NCBI GenBank assembly: GCA_943331195.2
Contig: CALQKQ020000065.1
Span: forward strand, 1 to 11,517
Length of the DNA stretch: 11,517 bases
Direction: 5' to 3'
Origin: Akkermansia muciniphila
GTDB lineage: Bacteria; Verrucomicrobiota; Verrucomicrobiia; Verrucomicrobiales; V1-33
Position 1 is the first letter of the stretch. Each line of letters opens with the position of its first letter. A model generated the notes under the pieces. That model searched no databases and was not told the origin of the DNA. It saw nothing but the letters and a program-made list of their open reading frames with translations. A program made the position numbers and the translations under genes. This document shows positions 1 to 7,050 of this stretch, piece by piece.

Positions 1-199
1 CTTCTTCCTTGGTGCGGATGGGCTGTCCCATCTTCAAGGAAATCAACTTCCGGATCACCCGGTCGCCGAAGGCCAGGCTCAGCGCGAAGGCAATCACCAA
101 GGCCGCAATGGAGCGAAACGTCTGATATTGCAGGACATTCGTCAGCTTGGCTAGGAGCCCGCCGCCGGCGTCGCACTGTTGATAGATCCAATAAAGCAT
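1..199 (-). CDS. mraY: MraY, phospho-MurNAc-pentapeptide transferase (N-terminal part, cut by window edge)
   Basis: MraY is the membrane enzyme that moves phospho-MurNAc-pentapeptide from UDP onto undecaprenyl phosphate, making lipid I. Only the first 66 codons are present, running off the left edge. The reading starts MLYWIYQQ, has a hydrophobic stretch at about residues 32-46 (SIAALVIAFALSLAF), then GDRVIRKLISLKMGQPIR. The GQPIR motif after the first transmembrane helix is typical of MraY N-termini. The ATG at 199 follows the murF stop by three bases. No Shine-Dalgarno sequence is visible; the upstream mRNA is pyrimidine-rich (CCTTTTTCCTCCTG). The position directly after murF is the usual dcw order. 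Identity is secure from motif plus context, although the catalytic aspartates lie outside the window. Confidence 0.9.
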   Translation of the reverse strand, partial: MLYWIYQQCDAGGGLLAKLTNVLQYQTFRSIAALVIAFALSLAFGDRVIRKLISLKMGQPIRTKEE

Positions 200-202
200 G
201 AT

Positions 203-1570
203 TCAGGAGGAAAAAGGTTGGATGACGCGTTCCATGGCTGCCGAGCGGCTGCCTTTGACCAAAATGAGATCGCCGGGCCCAGCGCTCGCCCGAAGAAAAG
301 CCGCCGCCGCCGCCGCATCGGAAAAGCTCCGCAGCTTGGCCGGAGCCCCGCCCGCCGCCACATAGCCCTCCCCAATCAGGTCCGCGTCGCCGCTGCCCAC
401 CACGCAAAGCTGGTCGATTCCCAACTCCTGCACCGCCGCCCCCAGCGCAAGGTGCGCCGCCCGGGCCGTCGCCCCCAATTCCCCCATGCGGCCAAGCACC
501 GCCATGCGGCGCCCCTCCGCAGCATAGCTCCGCAGCGTCTCCAAGGCCGCACGCATGGAGTCGGGATTGGCATTGTAGGAATCATCAAGAAAGCGCAGCC
601 CATCCACCAGGCGCAGTTGCAGTCGGCCCCCACTGAGCATCGCCCGCTCCAACCCCGCCACGATTTCCTCCACCCGCAGACCCAAGTGATAGCCGACCGC
701 CGCCGCCAAGGCCGCATTGCCCGCCATGTGCCGCCCCGGCACCCCTAGCCGCACCAACCCACAAGTGTGATCCGGCAATTGCAAGGTAAACGCGCAACCC
801 GCCCCCGCGCTGCGCACCTCGGTGACCCGCACTTCCCCGGCCTCAATGCCCGCCGTGAGGACCCCAGCCCGACAGCGCGCCGCGATCGCCGGCGTAAACG
901 AGTCGTTCGCATTCAGCACCACCATCCCATCCGGCGCCACCGCCTCGGCTAGACTCCCCTTCTCTAACGCAATCGCCTCGCGGCTTCCCATATACTCAAT
1001 GTGGGCGGTCCCAATGTTCGTGATCACCGCCACTTCCGGGGCCGCCACCGCCGCCAAAGGCGCAATTTCTCCGGGATGATTCATCCCCATTTCAAAGACC
1101 CCATGGCTGTGCTCCGCCCCCGCGCTGAGCACGCTCAAAGGCAAACCGATATGATTGTTCAAATTGCCCCGAGTCGCGCACACCCGGAAGCGCTCCCCTA
1201 GCACCGCCTGGATCATGTCTTTCGTCGAGGTCTTGCCATTGCTCCCTGTCAAGCCCACCACGATTCCACCCCAGTGGCGCCGGTAGCGCGCCGCCAAGCG
1301 CTGCAAGCCCAGCAAGGTGTCCTCCACGAGCAACACGCCCACCCCAGGCGGTGCCGCCACCGCGCGGCTCACCAACACCGCCGCCGCCGCCCCCGCCTGG
1401 CCCACAAAGTCGTGGGCGTCATAGTGCTCGCCGCGCAAGGCCACCAAAAGACTGCCTGGCTCAATCCGACGGGTGTCGCTGCCCACACTGCTCGCCACGG
1501 CCAGCGGGTCGCCCGCGATCAGTCGGGCGCCACTCCATTCAGCTAGGGTTGCGAGAGTTTGCGGAATCAT
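203..1570 (-). CDS. murF: MurF, UDP-MurNAc-tripeptide:D-alanyl-D-alanine ligase
   Basis: MurF is the cytoplasmic ATP-dependent ligase that adds D-Ala-D-Ala to UDP-MurNAc-tripeptide, completing the pentapeptide that MraY uses. The 455-residue product has usual family length. The N-terminal substrate domain (about 1-95) includes SDTRRIEPGSLLVALRG. The central ATPase domain carries the P-loop GSNGKTSTK (109-117), NNHIGLP (138-144), EMGMNHPGEI (160-169) and TNIGTAHIE (184-192). The C-terminal domain carries DDSYNANPDSM (329-339), VLGRMGELG (358-366) and VKGSRSAAMERVI (438-450). All expected motifs are intact. The ATG overlaps the murE stop by four bases (ATGA), implying translational coupling, and mraY follows after three bases. 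Confidence 0.96.
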   Translation of the reverse strand: MIPQTLATLAEWSGARLIAGDPLAVASSVGSDTRRIEPGSLLVALRGEHYDAHDFVGQAGAAAAVLVSRAVAAPPGVGVLLVEDTLLGLQRLAARYRRHWGGIVVGLTGSNGKTSTKDMIQAVLGERFRVCATRGNLNNHIGLPLSVLSAGAEHSHGVFEMGMNHPGEIAPLAAVAAPEVAVITNIGTAHIEYMGSREAIALEKGSLAEAVAPDGMVVLNANDSFTPAIAARCRAGVLTAGIEAGEVRVTEVRSAGAGCAFTLQLPDHTCGLVRLGVPGRHMAGNAALAAAVGYHLGLRVEEIVAGLERAMLSGGRLQLRLVDGLRFLDDSYNANPDSMRAALETLRSYAAEGRRMAVLGRMGELGATARAAHLALGAAVQELGIDQLCVVGSGDADLIGEGYVAAGGAPAKLRSFSDAAAAAAFLRASAGPGDLILVKGSRSAAMERVIQPFSS

Positions 1571-3057
1571 GGCCGTTCCGGAAGCACCCAGTTTCGCAGG
1601 GTGTGGCGCGCCACCTGCACATCGTCAAAGGGAGTCAGTACTCCATGCGCCATCTGGCCCTTCTCATGGCCCTTGCCCGCGATCAATATAATGTCGCCCC
1701 CTCCCGCCAAGGCGATGGCGCGCTCAATCGCCGCCCGGCGATCTAGCAGGACCTCACAATTCTCCCCGCGCATCCCCTGACGGATTTCCGCCACAATGGC
1801 CTCGGGCGCTTCGCCCCGCGGATTATCATTAGTTAGAATGGTGTAGTTGCCCCCGGCTTCAGCCACGGCCCCCATGCGCGCTCGCTTGGTGCGATCGCGG
1901 TCGCCCCCGCAGCCAAACACCGTAATCAAGCGGCGCGGATTGAGATCCCGCAAGGTGCGCAGCGCATTGTCGAGCGCGTCTGGGGTGTGGGCATAGTCCA
2001 CGAAGACTTTGAAAGGCTTGTTGTCCGAGACCACTTCCATGCGGCCGGGCACCTGGGGGGCATCTTCGAGCGACTTCACAGCCTGGCGCAGATTCAGGTC
2101 CATGGCCCAAACCGCCCCCAAGGCCCCCAGGGCATTGTATACATTGAAGCGGCCAATCAAAGGCATCCTCACTAAAAAGCTGCGCCCTCGCGCCTCCAGG
2201 GTAAACGTGGTGCCCTTCGTCGTGGCTGACATCTGCGTGGCCCGAAAGTCCGCGTGCACATTCATTCCGTAAGTGACCACCCGCAACTTGCCCTCGTAGT
2301 CGCGCGCCAACCGTCGCCCCGCCGCATCGTCCGTGTTGACCACTAAAGCCGGCTGCTTGGCCCCGCCCTGCTCCACCAAATGCGCCGCAAAGAGGGCCTT
2401 AGCCGCATAGTAGTTTTCCATGCTCCCGTGGTAGTCGAGGTGGTCCTGCGTGAGATTCGTGAAAATCGCCGCATCAAATCGAATCCCGTGGGTGCGCTGC
2501 TGCACCAAGGCATGAGAACTAACCTCCATCGCTACCGCCACACATTGATGCTCCACCATGCTGCGCAGCAACCGCTGCAAGGTGATGCTGTCAGGCGTAG
2601 TGTGCGAGGCCGCCTCCTCCAACCCTTCGCCCACCACGTATTTTACGGTGCTGATAAGCCCGCAGTGTCCTTTGGCGGACTCAATGAGGTGCTGCAGCAG
2701 AAAGCTCGTCGTCGTCTTGCCGTTCGTGCCCGTGACCCCAGCCACGAGCAGGCGGTCGGAGGGCTTGCGAAAAAGGGCGTCAGCCGCCTCCGCCAGGGCC
2801 GCTTGGCTATCCTTAACCGTGAGCCAGGTGCCGCGAAAATCCTCCGGAACATCGGTCTCGGCGAGGATCGCGGAAGCGCCCTGGGCTAGCGCCTGGGGGA
2901 TAAAAGCGTGACCGTCAGCGGCCTTGCCGCGCAGGGCGGCGAAGATCAAGCCGGGACCGGCCGCGCGGGAGTCAGCCGTCAGTCCAGTAATATCCAAGTC
3001 CAGCGGCCCGAAGGTGCGGACGCGGGTGAGGTGATCAAGCAAATGGGTTAGTTTCAT
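1567..3057 (-). CDS. murE: MurE, UDP-MurNAc-L-Ala-D-Glu:meso-diaminopimelate ligase
   Basis: MurE adds the third stem-peptide residue to UDP-MurNAc-L-Ala-D-Glu in the cytoplasm. Counting from the ATG at 3057 (496 aa), it has GTNGKTTT at 110-117, HTTPD near 152-156, EVSSHAL near 178-184, the YYAAKALF segment with the lysine usually carbamylated (K220), and HTPDALDNAL near 357-366. DNPR (411-414) and AGKGHE (460-465) are the signature of meso-diaminopimelate-specific enzymes; lysine-adding MurE differs at this loop. An in-frame TTG lies one codon upstream, but the ATG fits better (MKLTHLLDHL). Upstream is CCCC followed by eight T and no Shine-Dalgarno. The gap to ftsI is 16 bases, and the stop overlaps the murF start (ATGA). 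Substrate specificity is inferred from the motif. Confidence 0.96.
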   Translation of the reverse strand: MKLTHLLDHLTRVRTFGPLDLDITGLTADSRAAGPGLIFAALRGKAADGHAFIPQALAQGASAILAETDVPEDFRGTWLTVKDSQAALAEAADALFRKPSDRLLVAGVTGTNGKTTTSFLLQHLIESAKGHCGLISTVKYVVGEGLEEAASHTTPDSITLQRLLRSMVEHQCVAVAMEVSSHALVQQRTHGIRFDAAIFTNLTQDHLDYHGSMENYYAAKALFAAHLVEQGGAKQPALVVNTDDAAGRRLARDYEGKLRVVTYGMNVHADFRATQMSATTKGTTFTLEARGRSFLVRMPLIGRFNVYNALGALGAVWAMDLNLRQAVKSLEDAPQVPGRMEVVSDNKPFKVFVDYAHTPDALDNALRTLRDLNPRRLITVFGCGGDRDRTKRARMGAVAEAGGNYTILTNDNPRGEAPEAIVAEIRQGMRGENCEVLLDRRAAIERAIALAGGGDIILIAGKGHEKGQMAHGVLTPFDDVQVARHTLRNWVLPERP

Positions 3058-3058
3058 C

Positions 3059-3066
3059 AAAAAAAA
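3059..3066 (-). promoter_or_regulatory. T8 tract just before the murE start
   Basis: On the coding strand the 16-base ftsI-murE gap reads CCCC, eight T, then G before the ATG at 3057. There is no purine-rich ribosome site. A U-rich tract right before a start could serve as a ribosomal protein S1 site in SD-less initiation; that role is inference. The same tract could cause polymerase slippage. It is not a terminator, because no stem precedes it. Confidence 0.35.
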
Positions 3067-3073
3067 GGGGAGA

Positions 3074-5089
3074 CTAGCGCGGGAAAGGGCGCGGATTAGC
3101 CTTCACTGGGGTAGAGTTAGCAGCCTGAGGTTGCAGACTCGCCTTAGGCGGAAATTGAGCCGGGATCTCATAATAGGCCATGGCCCGCTCGGCAATGCGG
3201 CGAAAAAGCGGGGCCGCCATCCTCCCGCCAAAGTGAGCGTGCTTGGTGCCGCGCGGCGTGTCGATGATGACCAACCCGCCTAGCTTGGGCTGGTCCGCCG
3301 GGAGAAAGCCAATGAAGGAGCAAATCAGGTCGCCCTGGTAGGTGGTGCGCAACTTGCCGTCTTTGAGCGCGGTGACCGCCTTGCGGGCCGTGCCCGTTTT
3401 GCCCCCAATCTGAAACAATTCGCTGCGCCCCGGCTTCCCCGTCCCCTGCTCCACCACCTCCAACATGGCTCGGCGCACCGTCTGGGCCGCCGCCGCACTC
3501 ACCACCTGCCGCCCCTGCACCCGCGGCAAGCCCTCCACCGCCTGGCCGCTCTCGTCGACCCAGGTCTCCGCCAGATGCAGCGGCCGGTAGCTTCCCCCAT
3601 TAATAATCGCCCCCAAGGCCCCGCACATCTGCGCCGGGGTCACCGTGATGGCATTGCCAAAGGCCACCCGCGAAAGCGTCTGCAAGGTCATTTTCCCGGC
3701 AAAGGAACCTCGGCTTTCCGAAGGCGACTCAAAACCGGTAGCCCGACAAAACCCAAAACTGCGAATCAACTCCTCAAAGCGCTGCGGGCCCAGCAAACGA
3801 CCCAATTTGTAAGCGCCAATGTTAGATGAATGCACAATGATGTCCTCCACCGTGCCCGACGCCATGGCGTGTTCATCGTGAATCGGCGTGATATCGTCGT
3901 CGTCGTAAACTCCACTGGCCGCTAGTTCAATGCGGCTTTGCGCGTTGAGCTTACCAGAAGAAAGCGCGCCCGCCGCCGTGACAATTTTAATCGTGGAACC
4001 CGGCTCATAAAGCATCTCCGTCACCGGATTGCTCAGCAGCGGATGCTCCGGGCCGTGCTTGGGGTCGCGGCACGCAATCGCCCGAACCCCCATGGTGGCA
4101 GGGTCAAACAAAACCACCACCACCCGCTCCGCGCGCAAGTCCTCAAGGTAAACTTCGCCCTCCGCCGCGCCCACCTCGTCCATGGCCGCTTCCACCACCC
4201 CCTGAAGGCCCAGGTCCAAGCTGAGGCGCAACCCCCGGCCGTTGCGCGCCGGAGTGATCTGGCCCCGGTAAGCGGGAATTTCATTGCCCCAACCATCCAC
4301 CTCCAAGTCCCGCCGCCCCGGCGTGCCCGTGAGATCCTCCTGGAAAAAGCGCTCCACCCCAGCCACCCCGCGCGCCGGCTTCGCCTCCTCGCCAGGAGCA
4401 GGCTTGGTCTCCCCAAAGAAACCCACAATGTGCGACAAAGGCAGGTCCGCTGGATAGCGCCGGGCAAAGCCATTTTGAAAAATGAGCGCGCCCAGTTTAC
4501 CCCGGTTGCGGCTCTCCCGGAAGGTCCCTAACCCCGCCGCCTCTAAGCTCTCCCGCAACTGCAAGGCCCCGCTGATGCTCAAGTCCTTACTCAAAAAGAC
4601 CTCGCCGTTAGACCTAGATGCTAGCCTGGCGCGGATCCGAGCCTGAAACTCCCCATCCGTCATCCCCAGCACCGGTGCCGCCACCCGGCCCATATGGCTC
4701 AAATACCGATTCTGCAATTCCTCTAAGCTAAAAGCATGGCGCAAATCCCGCGCCTTCATCCCCTCCACCACCGCCAGCGCATCCGCCAGCGCCGCCCCCG
4801 TCTGCAAAAAACCCAGCTCCAAGGTGACCTGCTGCACCGGCTCGTCACAGGCCAAAACCCGCCCCCGCGTGTCCAAAATGTCCCCCCGCGAGGCGCTCAA
4901 CTCCTGGCGGCGATGATGGCTTTCCTCCAGCACCGCTTGAAAGTGATCGTGCCGCTCCACCTGCAAGTGGATCAGCCGCCACGAAAGCAAACTGAATAGC
5001 GAAACCACTCCCAGGCTCACCATCCCCGCGCGCCATTGCAGGCTGCGATCACTCGATGCTGCTTCACTAGCTAAATCCGAATCACTCAT
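3074..5089 (-). CDS. ftsI: FtsI/PBP3-type septal peptidoglycan transpeptidase
   Basis: This is a class B penicillin-binding protein, a DD-transpeptidase that cross-links septal peptidoglycan in the periplasm and is normally activated within the divisome. The 671-residue protein has a short cytoplasmic N-terminus, one membrane anchor (about 22-42, AGMVSLGVVSLFSLLSWRLI), the pedestal motif SRGDILDTRGRVLA (67-80), and a C-terminal transpeptidase domain. The active-site triad is complete: SxxK as EPGSTIK (nucleophile S365, K368), SxN as S421-S422-N423, and KTGT at 564-567. It is longer than E. coli FtsI (588 aa), partly from a low-complexity tail (about 645-671); no PASTA domain is seen. The ATG overlaps the ftsL stop (ATGA), so the two are probably coupled. 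A SpoVD- or Pbp2-like name would be possible from sequence alone, but the ftsL-ftsI-murE context favours FtsI. Confidence 0.94.
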   Translation of the reverse strand: MSDSDLASEAASSDRSLQWRAGMVSLGVVSLFSLLSWRLIHLQVERHDHFQAVLEESHHRRQELSASRGDILDTRGRVLACDEPVQQVTLELGFLQTGAALADALAVVEGMKARDLRHAFSLEELQNRYLSHMGRVAAPVLGMTDGEFQARIRARLASRSNGEVFLSKDLSISGALQLRESLEAAGLGTFRESRNRGKLGALIFQNGFARRYPADLPLSHIVGFFGETKPAPGEEAKPARGVAGVERFFQEDLTGTPGRRDLEVDGWGNEIPAYRGQITPARNGRGLRLSLDLGLQGVVEAAMDEVGAAEGEVYLEDLRAERVVVVLFDPATMGVRAIACRDPKHGPEHPLLSNPVTEMLYEPGSTIKIVTAAGALSSGKLNAQSRIELAASGVYDDDDITPIHDEHAMASGTVEDIIVHSSNIGAYKLGRLLGPQRFEELIRSFGFCRATGFESPSESRGSFAGKMTLQTLSRVAFGNAITVTPAQMCGALGAIINGGSYRPLHLAETWVDESGQAVEGLPRVQGRQVVSAAAAQTVRRAMLEVVEQGTGKPGRSELFQIGGKTGTARKAVTALKDGKLRTTYQGDLICSFIGFLPADQPKLGGLVIIDTPRGTKHAHFGGRMAAPLFRRIAERAMAYYEIPAQFPPKASLQPQAANSTPVKANPRPFPR

Positions 5090-5475
5090 GGCGGGGGATT
5101 CCCTGCAATCACCGGGAGGGGTTCAGGTTCAGCGGCAGTGGGCTCAGGCAAGCGCACCAAGCGCCCGCGCCGCCCAATCTCGATCGGTTTGAGACCTAAG
5201 CCGGCTCGCGCCGCCCGCGCCCGCAAATCTTCCGGTGCCAAACGGCGGTGCATCAACAACTCGTTCTCCTTGATCTGATCTTCAAATTGCCGAATCTCGC
5301 GGTGCATGCTCAAGATCTGCCCCTCGCGCTCTTTCTTGCGCGCATCTAACCACACATAGCAAGCCCCAATGGCCGTGACCAAGGAGGCAAACAATAAGCA
5401 GTTCAGCAGCCATCCCGGGCGCAGGGAATCCTGCACCGGGCGGCGCGGAGAACGGCGATTTTTAGGAGCAGCCAC
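5086..5475 (-). CDS. ftsL: FtsL-like bitopic cell division protein
   Basis: This small membrane protein is expected to bind FtsB/FtsQ and activate FtsWI at the septum. Sequence identity is weak in this family, so the assignment rests on architecture and position. The 129 residues comprise a basic cytoplasmic end (about 1-21, KNRRSPRRP), one transmembrane helix (about 22-43, WLLNCLLFASLVTAIGACYV), then a charged helical segment with coiled-coil character (about 46-78, ARKKEREGQILSMHREIRQF), and a proline-rich tail. The start is GTG at 5475; no ATG is available before the coiled coil. It sits between rsmH and ftsI, the classic ftsL slot, and overlaps ftsI by ATGA. Upstream of the GTG is a T10 tract and no Shine-Dalgarno. 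Confidence 0.8.
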   Translation of the reverse strand: MAAPKNRRSPRRPVQDSLRPGWLLNCLLFASLVTAIGACYVWLDARKKEREGQILSMHREIRQFEDQIKENELLMHRRLAPEDLRARAARAGLGLKPIEIGRRGRLVRLPEPTAAEPEPLPVIAGNPPP

Positions 5476-5490
5476 AAAAGAAAAAAAAAA
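5476..5490 (-). promoter_or_regulatory. T10 plus T4 tract before the ftsL start
   Basis: On the coding strand the last 15 bases before the GTG are ten T, C and four T, preceded by CCC. No ribosome-binding purine run and no stable stem are present, so it is not read as a terminator. It resembles the T8 tract before murE and may be a U-rich initiation element (inference). A run of ten is also long enough to cause polymerase slippage or sequencing error; being outside the codons, slippage here would not change the protein. Confidence 0.35.
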
Positions 5491-5509
5491 GGGTCAAAAT
5501 AACAGGCCG

Positions 5510-6577
5510 TTAGCCCAGCCGCTCCACCACCCGCAAAGTGGCGCTCCGCGAGCGCGGGTTGCGCGCCGTCTCCGCCGCACTCGCCACCACGCCCTTGCGC
5601 GTGACTAAGCGGTAGTAACACTCCGGATTGGGCCGCGCCGCCGGCCATTCCGGGCGATCCAGCTCCGCCGCGCTGTGGTGCCGGAAAAACTGCTTCACCA
5701 GGCGGTCTTCCAGCGAATGAAACGTGATCACCGCCAAGCGACCGCCCGGCTTCAGCCAGCGATGCGCCCCCGCCAGAGCGGCACGCAACTCCCCCAATTC
5801 ATCGTTCACCGCCATCCGCAAACCCTGAAAGACCCGCGTCGCCGGCGAGGCCGGACCCCGCTTGGGCACCACCGTGGCCACCACCGCCGCCAAATCCCCC
5901 GTGGTCTCAAAGAGCCGCTCTGCCCGCCGCTGCACCAGCACTTTGGCTACCCGCCGCGAAGCCTTCTCGTCCCCGTACTCATAAAAAATCCGCGCCAACT
6001 CCTCCTCCGGCCACGTGTTCACCAACTCCGCCGCCGAACCCGGCGCGTCCGGGTCCATCCGCATGTCCAGCGGACCGTCTCGCAAAAACGAAAATCCCCG
6101 CCGCGCCTCATTCAACTGGTGGCTGCTCACCCCAATGTCAAACAGCATCCCGTCCAACCCCGCCTCCAACCCCAGGCCCGCCAAAATCTCCGGATACGAA
6201 GAAAAGGAAGCCCGCACCGCCACCAGACGATCCCCCCACGCCTGCAGTCGACGCCCCGCCCACTCCAAAGCCTCCGGATCCCGGTCCAAGCCCACCACCT
6301 CCGCCCCCGCTTCAAGCAGGCGCGCCGCATGCCCCCCGCCGCCCAGCGTCCCGTCTAAAAATCGTTGGCCACTCGCCGGCGCCAGCGCCGCCACCACCTC
6401 CTCCTCCAACACCGGAAGATGATAGCCCGCGTCTTCGCCTCCGCCCACCGCGTCCCCCAGCGCACTCAACCGCCGCTCCCCTCCTGGCTCGCCCCCAACC
6501 GACCCGACCCCCAGCCCTCCTGCCGCCGCCAAAGCCTCCGGCCACAGCAGCCGCGCCACCCCATCTGAAAACGCCAT
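5510..6577 (-). CDS. rsmH: RsmH (MraW), 16S rRNA C1402 N4-methyltransferase; start uncertain
   Basis: RsmH methylates N4 of C1402 in the P site of 16S rRNA using S-adenosylmethionine. Counted from the ATG at 6577 (355 aa), the family core begins at YHLPVL (52-57). It continues with the SAM-binding FLDGTLGGGGH (73-83), GLDRDPEAL, FDIGVSSHQL (about 146-155), RGFSFLRDGPLDMRMD (160-175), ITFHSLEDRLVKQFF (284-298) and NPRSRSATLR (340-349). All core motifs are intact. The family usually has only a few residues before YHxPVL, so the Gly-rich N-terminus is suspicious. Alternatives in frame are GTG at 6448 (312 aa, closest to family length, preceded by GGGGGA), ATG at 6727 or 6724, and ATG at 6787; the last lies upstream of the predicted transcription start. 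It heads the dcw operon, with ftsL 34 bases downstream. Confidence 0.92.
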   Translation of the reverse strand: MAFSDGVARLLWPEALAAAGGLGVGSVGGEPGGERRLSALGDAVGGGEDAGYHLPVLEEEVVAALAPASGQRFLDGTLGGGGHAARLLEAGAEVVGLDRDPEALEWAGRRLQAWGDRLVAVRASFSSYPEILAGLGLEAGLDGMLFDIGVSSHQLNEARRGFSFLRDGPLDMRMDPDAPGSAAELVNTWPEEELARIFYEYGDEKASRRVAKVLVQRRAERLFETTGDLAAVVATVVPKRGPASPATRVFQGLRMAVNDELGELRAALAGAHRWLKPGGRLAVITFHSLEDRLVKQFFRHHSAAELDRPEWPAARPNPECYYRLVTRKGVVASAAETARNPRSRSATLRVVERLG

Positions 6578-6660
6578 CACCCCACCCCACCCAGGAAACG
6601 TCACCCGAGCAAAAAAGCCCCGCGCCGCTCGCCACCCACCGTCCCCACTCGCCCCCTCAA

Positions 6661-6685
6661 CCCACCCCGCACCCCAGCGCTTCCC
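6661..6685 (-). other. Potential G-quadruplex in the rsmH leader or N-terminal region
   Basis: On the minus (RNA-like) strand four G-runs of 3, 4, 4 and 3 occur with spacers of 7, 3 and 1 bases, fitting the G3+N1-7 pattern. It falls between the candidate dcw promoter and the likely rsmH start, so an RNA quadruplex could affect translation of rsmH. This is a pattern match in a very G-rich strand and could be chance. Confidence 0.3.
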
Positions 6686-6755
6686 GCGCCGCAGCCCCAA
6701 GGCTGAAAAGGAAAAAAGCGGCATCATCGCGTCGTGGGGGAAGGGTGGAAATGTT

Positions 6756-6791
6756 GTTAATATTCCCCGACGATTAACCACACTCATTAAC
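6756..6791. repeat. GTTAAT / ATTAAC / ATTAAC repeat set in the divergent control region
   Basis: GTTAAT at 6756-6761 is the reverse complement of ATTAAC at 6773-6778 (11 bases between), and a second ATTAAC lies at 6786-6791, exactly 13 bases after the first. The set overlaps the candidate -10 element of the dcw promoter. It could be an operator for a dimeric regulator, or simply AT-rich promoter sequence; no regulator is named. Confidence 0.35.
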
Positions 6792-6800
6792 TTAGGTCAA
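6773..6800 (-). promoter_or_regulatory. Candidate sigma70-type promoter for the dcw operon
   Basis: On the minus strand TTGACC (6800-6795) matches the -35 consensus at 5 of 6 bases. After a 16-base spacer, GTTAAT (6778-6773) matches the -10 at 4 of 6. It is inside the only AT-rich island between the divergent genes. Transcription would begin near 6766, giving a long G-rich leader if rsmH starts at 6577 or 6448. Confidence 0.45.
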
Positions 6801-6824
6801 TAAATTTTCAGGGTTTCATGGGAA

Positions 6825-6854
6825 TTAGGAGGCCCTTTCCGGAATTTTCATAAT
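6825..6854 (+). promoter_or_regulatory. Weak candidate promoter for the bamD-like gene; notes on the 6792-7050 gap
   Basis: CATAAT (6849-6854) matches the -10 consensus at 5 of 6, but the best -35 at 18-base spacing, TTAGGA (6825-6830), matches only 3 of 6. It would leave about 190 bases of leader. The rest of the gap up to 7050 is C-rich (about 6866-6950), with a T7 tract at 7038-7044 close to the gene start. No RNA gene or small ORF could be supported in this gap. Confidence 0.25.
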
Positions 6855-7050
6855 TTCTCCAACGGATCGGCCCCGGCCCCGCCCTCGGCCCCCAAAACCG
6901 CCTCCCCGCCCGTTCGCCAGCCCCCTGGCAACGGAAAAACCGCCCGTTTCCAAGTTGCATTCCTCCCTGTCATCTGGCACGGAGAGGGTTGTCTGGAGGG
7001 ACTGCGGTGCTCTCCCCGCCCTGCCTAACGTCTCCCATTTTTTTCGGCCC

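Noticed and set aside
5476..5509. Intrinsic terminator between rsmH and ftsL suggested by the T10 run
   Set aside because: Only 3-bp stems can be drawn before the T-run, and the genes downstream belong to the same operon.
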